Positions 45,201 to 55,685 of a stretch of 64,000 nucleotides of DNA are shown here, piece after piece. Within the stretch, counting starts at the first letter, position 1, and every line of letters begins with the position of its first letter. A program made the translations under genes and the position numbers. This DNA is from Nematostella vectensis (taxonomy: Eukaryota > Cnidaria > Anthozoa > Actiniaria > Edwardsiidae), in contig NC_064039.1 of assembly GCF_932526225.1 (NCBI RefSeq), positions 17,166,639-17,230,638 of the forward strand. Reading direction: 5' to 3'. The notes below the pieces were generated by a model, which was not told where the DNA came from, did not search any database, and saw only the letters and a list, made by a program, of their open reading frames with translations.

Positions 45201-48200
45201 CCTCTCATATTGTTGGTGTAGACACAACATCTATAACTTCAGGTAGGGTACTCTACCTCTCATATTGTTGGTGTAGACACAAGATCTATAACTTCAGGTA
45301 GGGTACTCTACCTGTCATATTGTTGGTGTAGACACAAGATCTATAACTTCAGGTAGGGTACTCTACCTCTCATGTTGTTGGTGTAGACACAAGATCTATA
45401 ACTTCAGGTAGGGTACTCTACCTCTCATGTTGTTGGTGTAGGCACAAGATCTATAACTTCAGGTACGGTACTCTACCTCTCATATTGTTGGTGTAGACAC
45501 AAGATCTATAACTTCAGGTAGGGTACTCTCCCTCTCATATTGTTGGTGTAGACACAAGATCTATAACTTCAGGTAGGGTATTCTACCTCTCATATTGTTG
45601 GTGTAGACACAAGATCTATAACTTTAGGTAGGGTACTCTACCTCTCATGTGGTTGGTGTAGGCACAAGATCTATAACTTTAGGTAGGGTACTCTACCTCT
45701 CATGTGGTTGGTGTAGACACAAGATCTATAACTTTAGGTAGAGTACTATACCTCTCATGTTGTTGGTGTAGGCACAAGATCTATAACTTCAGGTAGGGTA
45801 CTCTACCTCTCATATTGTTGGTGTAGACACAAGATCTATAACTTCAGGTAGGGTACTCTACCTCTCATATTGTTGGTGTAGACACAAGATCTATAACTTT
45901 AGGTAGGGTACTCTACCTCTCATATTGTTGGTGTAGACACAAGATCTAAAACTTCAGGTAGGGTACTCTACCTCTCATATTGTTGGTGTAGACACAAGAT
46001 CTATAACTTCAGGTAGGGTATTCTACCTCTCATATTGTTGGTGTAGACACAAGATCTATAACTTCAGGTAGGGTATTCTACCTCTCATATTGTTGGTGTA
46101 GACACAAGATCTATAACTTCAGGTAGGGTACTCTACCTCTCATATTGTTGGTGTAGACACAAGATCTATAACTTTAGGTAGGGTACTCTACCTCTCATAT
46201 TGTTGGTGTAGACACAAGATCTAAAACTTCAGGTAGGGTACTCTACCTCTCATATTGTTGGTGTAGACACAAGATCTATAACTTCAGGTAGGGTATTCTA
46301 CCTCTCATATTGTTGGTGTAGACACAAGATCTATAACTTCAGGTAGGGTACTCTACCTCTCATATTGTTGGTGTAGACACAAGATCTATAACTTCAGGTA
46401 GGGTACTCTACCTCTCATATTGTTGGTGTAGACACAAGATCTATAACTTCAGGTAGGGTACTCTACCTCTCATATTGTTGGTGTAGACACAAGATCTATA
46501 ACTTCAGGTAGGGTACTCTTCCTCTCATATTGTTGGTGTAGACACAAGATCTATAACTTCAGGTAGGGTACTCTACCTCTCATATTGTTGGTGTAGACAC
46601 AACATCTATAACTTCAGGTAGGGTACTCTACCTCTCATATTGTTGGTGTAGACACAAGATCTATAACTTTAGGTAGGGTACTCTACCTGTCATATTGTTG
46701 GTGTAGACACAAGATCTATAACTTCAGGTAGGGTACTCTACCTCTCATATTGTTGGTGTAGACACAAGATCTATAACTTCAGGTAGGGTACTCTACCTCT
46801 CATATTGTTGGTGTAGACACAAGATTTATAACTTCAGGTAGGGTACTCTACCTCTCATATTGTTGGTGTAGACCAAGATCTATAACTTCAGGTAGGGTAC
46901 TCTACCTCTCATATTGTTGGTGTAGACACAAGATCTATAACTTCAGGTAGGGTATTCTACCTCTCATATTGTTGGTGTAGGCACAAGATCTATAACTTCA
47001 GGTAGGGTACTCTACCTCTCATATTGTTGGTGTAGACACAAGATCTATAACTTCAGGTAGGGTACTATACTCTATCTCTGATGTTGTTGGTGTAGACACA
47101 AGATCTTTCTATAACTTCAGTTTTGGTACTCTACCTCTTCTTATCGTTGGTGTAGACACAAGATCTATAACTTCAGGTTGAGTTGCTTGAACCTCAGCCA
47201 CAATAGTAATATCATCCTGAGCTTGGCTTGAAGTAGTTATACTGATGGATGTATCTGTGGATTGTCTACAGGTGGAGTCATTGGGTGACACAGGGATCCC
47301 CAGAGTACTACATGAACTTGTTATATTGCCCAACAGTGAGTCCATTGCATCGTCAAACCTCTTCTCATATGCTTCCTTCTCATCACCAGTTTTTATTTGT
47401 ACTTGAGATGGAACTTGATATTTTGTCTCATGTCTAATCTATGGAAAATAAAATTGGTTTAGAAAAAAATGCTAACAGAATAGTTTCATAAAACAAAAGA
47501 CAACCATTCTTGCAAATTGGCTAAAAGCATGAGAAAAGTATGTGTAAGTCATTTTTATAAAACTAAGAATTTTCATTGTACTCCTAGAATTCAAAGTTAG
47601 TTTTTTTTTTACTAGAATTTTGCTGGTTTATACCTAAAAGTTTCGAAAATACCAAGTAAAAATTTGATGTCTGCTAAACTCTTCCCTTAAATTTCCAGCT
47701 CTGGGAGGAACATACAAAGAATCTTTTTTCATTCTTTAGATAATACCTGTGGGTTTTGCTGAGATAATGGCTTCTCTAGTGACTTGTCAATGTCATCTGC
47801 TGCACTACTAGATCCAGGGATACCGGCGCAATATGAGGTGGCAGGTAAAGGGTATTGCAGAATTATTGAGCTGTCTAGCTCTGACATGCATTGACGCTAC
47901 AGAATAATGAATGGAGAAAAAAATGGTGCAATTAGATAAAAGGAGCAGAAAATTATTTTTAAAGATAATTTCATCTACAGTTATTCTGGGCTATCCAGTT
48001 AAGCGTGGAATGCCAGTAGTTTTTTTGATAAGTTTTAGCGGAACGGGAACTAATAGTTATGACATCAGAACACAATGTTTTCAAAGTGCCAACAACGGTT
48101 TCAATTGTATGGCGTACCTGTTGAGGAATTGTAAAATAGAGTGAACAAAAAAGAAAGGCCAACATACAAACCTGTCATCTCGGTAATGATTTAAAAACAT

Positions 48201-51200
48201 TGATTATTGACAATATAATTCAGGATGGGTTTGACTCGATGTATTATCCCGGTAAATTGACTATTGTTGCAGACAAGTTCAAAGTAAGTTGTTCATTGGT
48301 CACTAAAATTTGGAAAGTGTTATACAGTTTGCACCTCCCCTACATGAAAAATATTAAAAATCTTTGTTGTATTTGACTTTAACTTGAGTTTAGTTCATTT
48401 TCAAAAGAATTCTAGAGTCGAGAATGGGTCCTGTAAAACATTCTGACGTTTGACAGCACACTTTGAATTGACTTGTTACATTGACCAATCATATGGCAAG
48501 AAGCCTGTTATACAACCACGCCATTATGCAAATGTTCTCATGCTAAATCCCGAAATAGTTAAAAATGTGTTTTTGGGTGTCGGGCCACCCCAGAAAATCA
48601 GACGGCTCGCTAAAATTCCACTTGCCTTTTACCTAAAAACATTCAAAGCTCGCCTTGACAACATGCTATTATGACATCAAAACTTATAGTTCAACTGAAT
48701 AGTGCAGTACATACAGGTATGAAATAAATTTTAGAGAAAGATTTCATTTGAGAAGACTCTAATCTTAAAGAACACCTGATGAATGGTCTTGTCTTGAAAA
48801 AAATGATCTAATTTTCTTGGACTTGGCAAAAAGATTTAAAAAGTTGTTGAACTTCTTGTGGATAAGAAATTTAATAATTGTAAGTAAACTACAAAAATAA
48901 TCCATTCTTCAGATCATGATCTCCTATTGATCTACATATGGGGGCTTGCAAAGAGGTTACCCATCAGGTAAGACATTGGGGGAAATTTAAAACTATATCA
49001 ACACATTACAGTATATTGAAATACAAAAATCGTTTTTTATAAGCTTTATATCAATCTAAGGGAAAGTTCATTTATTATCCCGAAAGGGGGGTGGGTGGGC
49101 GAGGATTTTGATAAAAGGGATAAAATAAGCCGACCACCCCTTCAGGAGGAACAAAATTTCCCATGCTTCCCCTTATGCTTCCTCCATGTTATTTTCGGTG
49201 CCCCCCCCCCCCCCCCCCACTCCTGAAATCCAAAGAAAGAAGGAGCAAAAGGAAGAAACGGCAATGACAATTTCAAAAACAGACAGAAAATGGAGGGGTA
49301 GGAATGTCTGAGAACATTAATTTAGAAAAAGTGAAGGCACTCAGTTTCTCAGAGATGCTGTAGATAAGGTAAAAGAAGCAAAAAGGCTTTTCTATGCTGT
49401 AGATAATGTAAAAGAAGCAAAAAGGCTTTTCTATGCTGTAGATAACGTAAAAGAAGCAAAAAGGCTTTTCTATGCTGTAGATAACGTAAAAGAAGCAAAA
49501 AGGCTTTTCTATGCTGTAGATAACGTAAAAAAAAGCAAAAAGGCTTTTCTATGCTGTAGATAACGTAAATGGAGCAAAAAGGCTTTTCTATGCGGTAGAT
49601 AACGTGAAAGAAGCAAAAAGGCTTTTCTATGCGGTAGATAACGTAAAAGAAGCAAAAAGGCTTTTCTATGCGGTAGATAACGTAAAAAAAGCAAAAAGGC
49701 TTTTCTATGCTGTAGATAACGTAAAAGAAGCAAAAAGGCTTTTCTATGCGGTAGATAACGTAAAAGAAGCAAAAAGGCTTTTCTATGCGGTAGATAACGT
49801 AAAAGAAGCAAAAAGGCTTTTCTATGCGGTAGATAACGTAAAAGAACAAAAAGGCTTTTCTATCTTCTTCTTGCAAGAAAAGTGCAGCATGAGAAAAGAG
49901 AAAGAAAAGAGAGAGGAAGACAGTGAATCAGATATGAGTGAGGATTTTGATGATGCAGAATAAGCGCTTATAGCATTAAAACGTTTTGTTTATATTTTAG
50001 ATATGGAACATAAGCATATTATAATATTTAATAGTGGAAATCGTAAAAAGATGTATTTCTGGTGTACCACGATAAAACGTGGCTTAAGGTACTAGCACCT
50101 GCTATTTTGGGGTATTTTGGGCTTGTTATAAAATTGCACTGCCATGGAATTGATCAAAATTGACTACAGATATAGAAAGAATAGTTACTAACAGTTAGTA
50201 ACAGTTTGGAAAAGGGTGGTTGATGAGATTGACAGCTGGAGGTGCTAATTGAATTAAATAGCCTGTGTCCTTTATTCACTATATTTGCGTTTTTTACCTA
50301 TGCTTTTGATAATAAAAATAATTTATTTTGCAATATTCGATCAAAATGATAAAACAAAGAATCTAGTGGGACTTTTTTTAACATTTTTTTCGGTGAAAAT
50401 AGAGCAATTAAAAAAAATCAAAATATCAGAAAACATCATGCATTTGTATTATGGAATTTTGGAAAAAAACTCCCGCTTGTTTCTTTCTTATTAGCTTCAC
50501 TACATACATGGCAATTTTTAACGCAAACCCCTTTTTTTTCTTGGAGCAAAATGTGTTTGACCTTTCCTGTATAGAAAATAAAATTATAAATCTGCCAAAA
50601 AAAATATAATCCCTTGACGAAACAGGGTTTCAAAACTCCTTACTTGTTTACCTCAATGCAGTTACTGCAAATTTTGGCTCAAATACTTTATTTATCCTGT
50701 AGATATACACCGAAGAATAAAGTTCGCATTTTGCACAAAATTCCACTAAAACTCCAGTAAAACTACAAGCTAGCATTACCTCCAGTGTATTTTCTTTGAA
50801 ATACCACTGACTTTTGCTCCAAAAGTTGCTCCTAGCCCTTCCTAGGAAATTCTGTTTGCAATGGTATTCAAATTAGGGATGTGTGATATATGAGCCCTAA
50901 TCAATTTGACCTTTTGAACAGCTTGTTACCAAATAATTTCAGTGCACAATTAAAAAAATACAATACCCTTCCAAGTTTTTTTTACATTCTTCTTGTCTAT
51001 TTTGAGTTATTGAATGTATAACTCGGTCCACATTTTACTTTTTTTGCTTCAATACTAAGTAAACTTACATTTTGATGTTGCATAAGCATGACCTTATCTA
51101 AGTGTTGACAGATGTGCAAAGCTATGGAGAAATAATTTTTTGATGTAAAGAAAAATAAATAGCATATATGAAAAATATTAAGGGACACCTAATTAATACA

Positions 51201-54200
51201 AAAACATTGAAAAACCTTGTGTCGCAATTAGTCTGATCTTAAACCATAGATTGATTGGACTATATACCTTTCTTTCTTGTGAGGGAATCCCTTGTAATAA
51301 GCTGTCCTCTATTCCTGGTAATAAGCTGTCCTCTATTCCTGGGAATAAGCTGTGTGGATTTGTCAGCCTTGTTGTTTCTGGGCTATCACAGCATTCTAGC
51401 TCCTCTGAATCCAATTTTCTCTTACGTTCACTCTTGACAAACAATGGTAAATGTGAGTTGTTACTAGGATGTAAATGTTTGATTCATACTAGGATTCAAT
51501 TGCAAGGGCATAATACATTTTAATCTTATAGATAATCTTTTATTATTCAAGTCCAGATTCATCTTATATTTTGGATTGGGCGCATAAAAAGTTCAACGAT
51601 AAATTCACATCCAAGTTTAATAGATAGAGGAGCCAATCCTTTTCTAGTGGTTCAAACCAGATATTGTAGTTTTTAAATCAAGGTAATTCAAGTCTTTCAC
51701 TGCCATAATGCCCTGAGACGCCTGTAAAATATAGGCCCAACTCCAAACGTCAAAAATGCAAACTAAACATCACCAGACCCGGATACTCATAGATTCATCC
51801 AAGGCATAGACGACCTTCAAAAGCGCATCTAAGCAATGTAATAGAATTGACTTTTTTTTGTCAAAATATCAACCTTGATTTTTGACCAATTCGTAAACAA
51901 ATGCTTAATCTTAGAAACATTTCTTACCAAAAAAGACACAAAATTCCGAACTACAAATAGAGACAAGCAAACACAGATCAAGTCAGAAATAGATACCTTT
52001 ATTGCGCTCCGTCAGGTCCCATTTTACAGCAATCAGTCACAATAATCAATGCTAGAACCTCCATTAGAAGCGAGTCACCATGTTTAGCCTATTTTGCATG
52101 CCTGCACTGCATCATGGGAGTCTTGAAAACACCTTGACAGACAGGCGGGCAATCTCCTCCCCCAAAATCATAACAGTTTTTTTATAAGTCTCTTTGCCCC
52201 GAAGCCAAACAAAACATTTCCAGGTCCAAGGAACCCAGAATAAGCCTGAAAACAATTTTTGAATAAGGTTGGGTAGCAAAGATGGCCCACATTGGAGAGT
52301 ACGAGGCCATTCACCAGAAAATTCCTTTCTCACTTGGTGAAGCCCAGACAAGGAATTATCCCATCGAATCAACCTCAGCGTGCAAACATCCATAAGCACA
52401 GCATTTATTATGCCCAAAAAGACTTCATGATGTCCTAAGGCACTCTCCAGATGTGAAAAAGCTGTAATTTTTAGACAAATTACAAGAACAACTGTTGTAA
52501 GCAACAGGCTGTAGCAGTGCCGTCGCTAGAAAGAAAAGGCACCGCAGTGCATTGTTGGAAACTTCAAGGCATACCGTCTTGGGTCAGGGGTAGCTTAGCT
52601 TAACTGGTAGTGTTGGACTTGAAATACGGGGGGAAGTTTCTGTTTTCAGTCTGTTTTTTTTACAATGTTGCTCAAAAGTACCCAGGAGTGAAAGGTTTAA
52701 TAAACCTGGATTATTAAATTTTGTTATTCCACATGAATTGACTATTTCCAAACTTTCAAAATAGACAATGCAATCACTCTCCTCCCATTCAATAGCCTTT
52801 ACAAATTTGGCACACCAGAATCAAGTTCAGCACAGACCTGTGGATGGCTATGCCAGTTGTGCTGTATGGCCTAAATCATGACATGTCAATCACGCGCGCA
52901 CGAATAGCCAATCAGGAAAGAGATGGTGCAATAACAGCCATGTGGTCCCACAAATGTCCCACAAAAACTTGGCAATCGATGCCGAAAAAGATTGGTTTGA
53001 GATATTTTCTACGAATCTGGACAAGCAAATAAGCATTTTCCAGTCAGCGTAGAAAGTGCCATCCCTGTTTTCTTTGCCCGGCCGCTTTTAGTGTAGAGTT
53101 GGGACTCAATTGTAGAAAAACACGTAAAATTTACTACGAAGAAACGAAAAACAAAAAGCAAACAAATCACTTACAAGAGCAGTGTAAGTCCTACCATTAA
53201 ACTTGTGTTTGATATTATACCTAGGCTACTTCAATTACATATAGGAATGAGACTGTCGTTTGTAGTTTTACCGTAAATCTTGGAGTTTGCCAATAAAACT
53301 TGTTGTTAGAAGTCGGTCGTAAACAACGAATTCGGCTTTCTCTTCCGATTTTCCCCGCACTTAAATCACTGCAAGTTGACAAAAATAGCTTTGAAAACAC
53401 ATAAACACTTAGTACCTATCGTAGAGAGCACCGCTTTATCTTATTATTTCCAATTTTTCGTATTTTAAGCTGGATTTGTGCCATTTCCATTCAACAATCA
53501 AACTCGTAGTCATCTATTTCTATGCTTCATTCTCACAAGATTTTCACCAAGCTTGGTCAACAAGACAAGTTTCCATCATGTTAGGTTACTGTGTTTTATT
53601 TTCCAAGTCGCAGGAAAACCCCTATAAACGTCTGTATTTAAAATAACTCAGGGCAGGACTCACTGACCTTCTATTTGCTGCTTTCTGATTGGATATTCGT
53701 GCGGGCGTCGGATCTATGAATTAACACATTGACCCCTCAACCGGCCTGTACTGGCTTTGGGAAGTACCCACAACCCAAAAAATTCATAAATGCAAAATAA
53801 ACACAACAAGATGAAGATACTCAGGCATCAGTCTAAGGGATAAATGGTCTTGCAGATATGCATCCAACCAAGGTGTTGGCATCTACTCTTAAGCCAAATA
53901 ATAGCACAGGTTCTTTGACAAATCTCAAATTGAACAAGGAGAGAAAAGCAGAATCACCCCTCTCAATAAAACGCTCAAAATACCACACAAGGGAGAGAGA
54001 TCAGCAAACACAGCTCAAGACACAAATAGATACCTTTATTCTGATCCTTCAGGTACATTTCCAAGGCCTCAAAACACAATTTCCACTCCTTGAAGGCTTG
54101 TACAACCACGAAGATGTCTTTACGTATTGCAAAGCATTCTGGGAGATCCAGGGGAAATTTCACGAGGGGAGGGCCAGTCAACACTCCTCTCCCCAAAGTC

Positions 54201-55002
54201 AGATGGTTTTTTATAAGTCTTTTCACCCGAAGCCAAACAAATCAATTACAGGTCATACAGACCCAGAATAGCAGTGTAAACAATTTTGGAATCAATTTGG
54301 TTTCAGAAAAGACAGCATTTAGGAGAGCTGTGGTGATTCATTAGAAAATTATTTTCTCATTCAGGCAAAGCCAAACAAGAAAAAATCATCAGGAATCCAC
54401 CTTTGCTTGCAAATATCCATAAGCAAAGCACTCAATTATGCCCCAAAAGACTTCATGATGTCCTGAGACACTCTCCTAATATGCTCATAGCTGTATTTTT
54501 GATGAAAAATACAAGCAACCAACAACTTGTGCTGGCTTCAGCACAACGACGAGGGGTTAAAAGTTGGGACCGCAAAGCACTGTTGGAAAGCTTGGATACC
54601 GCTGACTAATGGCAGCTGTGTTTGACTTTGACGGGCTGTATAAAACTCAGAATAGGGGGGGAGGTATCTGTTTTCAGTCTGTTTTTTTGTAAATTCAGCT
54701 CAAAAAAGCCAGTCAATGGGTTAAGCTATCATATTGATTCGAATTCTTCTTTGTGTTTTAAAGGACTAAATACTAGATTTGAGATAATTGAAGTTTCATT
54801 ATCGTGCTTTGTGTACAGAACATGCACATAGCATATATAGAAGGCGTACACCATAAAGCAAAGGAAAGTCCTATTAACTTCTTTAAATAACAAAACAAAA
54901 TACAAGAACCAAAGAAAGCCAAGAGAAATATTTGGCATGAATAGAGCGTGAAGAAGACACGACATTTGAAATTTACACAAATAAAATGCTCACCCGATCC
55001 AT
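36123..55002 (-). CDS. RNF4-like: Gene B: RNF4-like SUMO-targeted E3 ubiquitin ligase, 8 coding exons, whole-gene span
   Basis: Spliced model of 1,149 nt (382 residues plus stop), with all junctions GT-AG and in phase. RNF4-type proteins bind poly-SUMO chains through tandem SUMO-interaction motifs and ubiquitinate the modified protein in the nucleus. Visible motifs: basic N-terminus SERKRKLDSEE; candidate SIMs SIIL (68-71), ITIV (185-188), VIDLV (198-202), VVDLT (226-230 and 240-244) and VIV (253-255), with acidic or Ser flanks; RING ligands Cys324, 327, 346, His348, Cys351, 354, 365, 368 (C3HC4). The protein ends LRQLHPIFL, like the conserved C-terminus of RNF4. It is longer than vertebrate RNF4 (about 190 residues), owing to the linker exons. 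The first exon is tentative. Confidence 0.88.
36703..36796 (-). CDS. Gene B exon 7 (RING, first half)
   Basis: Residues 302-333, phase 2 to phase 0, with acceptor atttgtag and donor GAGGCA|gtgagt. ITCPICMDDDEA gives the first two zinc ligands, in the same context as RNF4 (CPICMD). Confidence 0.92.
37145..40686. repeat. 29-bp minisatellite, about 3.5 kb, in gene B intron 6
   Basis: The plus-strand unit is TTATGTCTCTGATTGGGTCC plus CCATAGATC, with about 120 copies and single-base variants (GATCTG, GTTCTT, GATAGGG, GGGCCCC). A block of variants at 38645-38770 recurs at about 39717-39840, roughly 1,073 bp later (37 units), showing a higher-order repeat. No splice-site motif was noticed. Confidence 0.96.
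40947..42497 (-). repeat. 36-bp array continuing gene B exon 6, donor in each unit (about 43 copies)
   Basis: The coding-strand unit is GATGTACAGGATGTCACAAA followed by TGACCAAGCCAGGTAT. It translates as DVQDVTNDQARY in the exon 6 frame, with no stops, and is also open in other frames. About six units have AATC in place of AAGC, and one has a change that gives VIND. CCAG|GTATGA, the real exon 6 donor, occurs in every unit, and 36 is divisible by three. Confidence 0.96.
42463..42602 (-). CDS. Gene B exon 6 (linker ending in first 36-bp unit)
   Basis: Residues 256-301, phase 0 to phase 2. The acceptor is tgattcccag; an alternative ctcatag gives a stop. It encodes VSRIFQRAPSLTWQRPSCMF and GEVSPTQLSDDD, then DVQDVTNDQA, the first copy of the array. 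The donor CCAG|gtatga matches the phase of the RING exon (AG+T gives Ser). Every later array unit offers the same donor 36 bases on. Confidence 0.78.
42661..42908. repeat. 32-bp array in gene B intron 5 (about 7 copies)
   Basis: The unit contains GTTGCTGACAATAACAAAGC and TTGTTAAACAGT. Some units are shortened by one base. It begins 58 bp upstream (coding sense) of exon 6. Confidence 0.92.
43138..43274 (-). CDS. Gene B exon 5 (double SIM exon)
   Basis: Residues 210-255, phase 1 to phase 0, with acceptor tttctatag and donor ATAGTG|gtaagc. SSFVVDLTSEPSS, DRDVVDLTRES and DTPVIV are three closely spaced SIM-like motifs, very like the VVDLT cores of RNF4. A second acceptor (tttacctcag) further in the exon is out of phase with exon 4. 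Confidence 0.92.
43435..43735. mobile_element. Dispersed repeat, partial diverged copy
   Basis: ATACCACACAAGGG, CACAAATAGATACCTT and TTTCCATGGCCTCAAAACAC match the copy at 53975-54080. This is a fragment of the dispersed family, in gene B intron 4. Confidence 0.55.
44055..47165 (-). repeat. 55-bp array built from the end of gene B exon 4 (about 55 copies)
   Basis: On the coding strand each unit contains CCTGAAGTTATAGATCTTGT then GTCTACACCAACAATATGAG and AG|gtagagtaccctac. The first part is the exon 4 codons for PEVIDLVSTPT, the second its end and donor. In the array the frame meets TGA right after ACAATA, and 55 is not a multiple of three, so the copies cannot extend the protein. Variant blocks recur, indicating segmental amplification. 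Confidence 0.95.
47135..47438 (-). CDS. Gene B exon 4 (SIM exon)
   Basis: Residues 109-209, phase 0 to phase 1, with acceptor tttccatag and donor AAGAG|gtagag. It encodes EKRFDDAMDSLLGNI, then a Ser/Thr-rich stretch, DDITIVAE and QPEVIDLVSTPT. The last segment is a good SUMO-interaction motif with acidic neighbour. The end of this exon with its donor is the source of the adjoining 55-bp array. Confidence 0.85.
47747..47896 (-). CDS. Gene B exon 3
   Basis: Residues 59-108, phase 0 to phase 0, with acceptor attctgtag and donor CCACAG|gtatta. SELDSSIILQYPL contains a SIM-like hydrophobic core after Asp/Ser. An internal Met (residue 62) could serve as an alternative start. Confidence 0.78.
47897..49362. 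other. Gene B intron 2, first part, with a helix-turn-helix fragment
   Basis: At 48196-48345 the plus strand reads GKLTIVADKFKVSCSLVTKI preceded by IIQDGFDSMYYP. This resembles the helix-turn-helix of paired-like transposases ('G....iA..f.vS.s.V.kiwk') and has no catalytic part. A C-rich run lies at 49201-49219. Nothing else was recognised. Confidence 0.4.
49363..49962 (+). repeat. 39-bp array (about 13 copies) running into an acidic open frame
   Basis: The unit is AAAAGGCTTTTCTATGCTGT followed by AGATAACGTAAAAGAAGC. On the plus strand it encodes the 13-residue block EAKRLFYAVDNVK. One frameshift lies near 49530. From about 49565 the frame is open and ends in RKEKEKREEDSESDMSEDFD, DAE and a stop at 49961-49963. 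Whether this is a nested plus-strand exon or chance is unclear; the acidic Ser/Asp tail looks protein-like. Confidence 0.85.
49963..51267. other. Gene B intron 2, second part, nothing recognised
   Basis: Strongly AT-rich intronic sequence with poly(A)/poly(T) runs. Short open frames on both strands have no domain pattern. Confidence 0.5.
51268..51432 (-). CDS. Gene B exon 2
   Basis: Residues 4-58, phase 0 to phase 0; donor AGAAAG|gtatat. A basic cluster (RKRK), likely a nuclear signal, is followed by PGIEDSLL repeated in tandem: a 24-base in-frame duplication GGAATAGAGGACAGCTTATT. The acceptor (tttgtcaag) has a modest pyrimidine tract, so the 5' edge could shift. Confidence 0.7.
51690..52700 (-). 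mobile_element. Dispersed repeat, copy 2 (inverse of 27880-28690)
   Basis: Over about 780 bp it matches copy 1 with few differences. It extends about 200 bp further, to a region with TAGCTTAGCTTAACTGG (near 52590), a box-A-like word suggesting a tRNA-derived head, and GTTTCTGTTTTCAGTCTGTT, shared with 54670. Lies in gene B intron 1. Confidence 0.78.
52701..53855. other. Gene B intron 1 middle, nothing recognised
   Basis: No coding exon, TIR or array was identified on either strand. Confidence 0.5.
53860..54725 (-). mobile_element. Dispersed repeat, diverged copy 3
   Basis: GACTTCATGATGTCCT, TTTTTTATAAGTCT and GAAGCCAAACAAA, in the same order as in copy 2, mark an older member of the same family. 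Its end (54560-54720) resembles 17680-17860. Confidence 0.65.
54994..55002 (-). CDS. Gene B exon 1 (Met-Asp-Arg), tentative
   Basis: ATGGATCGG|gtgagc gives a three-codon coding exon in phase 0. It joins to SERKRKLDSEE to give a basic RNF4-like start. It is chosen because it is the nearest upstream ATG with a strong donor in the right phase. A different first exon is possible. Confidence 0.4.
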
Positions 55003-55645
55003 GTGAACCTGATTTCTTACGCGTTAGTCAGTAATTTGGTGGAGAATATAGTTCTGTCTATAGCGTGGATGGACTGTCGTCCACGCCATTGCGGTGTTAT
55101 CATCAGTCAGCGGAAACCCATGAAAGACTAAGCGCAAAATAAATGGTGACGTCATCCGAAATTGCAAAAATCCCTCAAATCCAAGCCCAATAAATGTGAC
55201 CCCCCCAAGACTGGACGCCCCAAAATTTGCAACCCACCCCCACCACCACATTTTTATATTCAATAATTATATCTCTTTAAAAACACAGAGACTTGAATAT
55301 AACCTTTCACGAGGTGCGAACGCACCCCCCAATAGACGTGCTATTTATAGAAAAAACTATAAAGAATAAGCTCTACATACTCTGATATGTAGTCAAGTCC
55401 GACAATAAACGTCCAGTGGAGATACTGGAAAGGTATAAAGAAAATCTTTTTTTTTCTAGTTGAGATACTGCAAAGGCATAAAAAAATCTTTTTTTTTTAG
55501 CTAAATAGTGATTCATAGATACTTAAAATCGAAAAATCTCATCGCTAGTTTTGTTTTCCGGTACGAACTGGCAACGACAATAAACATAGCATTTTCTATA
55601 AAACGTTACCTCGTGCCAGGCCCGTAGCCAGGGGAGGTTCGGACG

Positions 55646-55685
<40 letters not shown>

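Noticed and set aside
52112-52504. A 130-codon frame on the minus strand
   Set aside because: It lies wholly within the dispersed repeat; copy 1 has frame differences and no domain was recognised.
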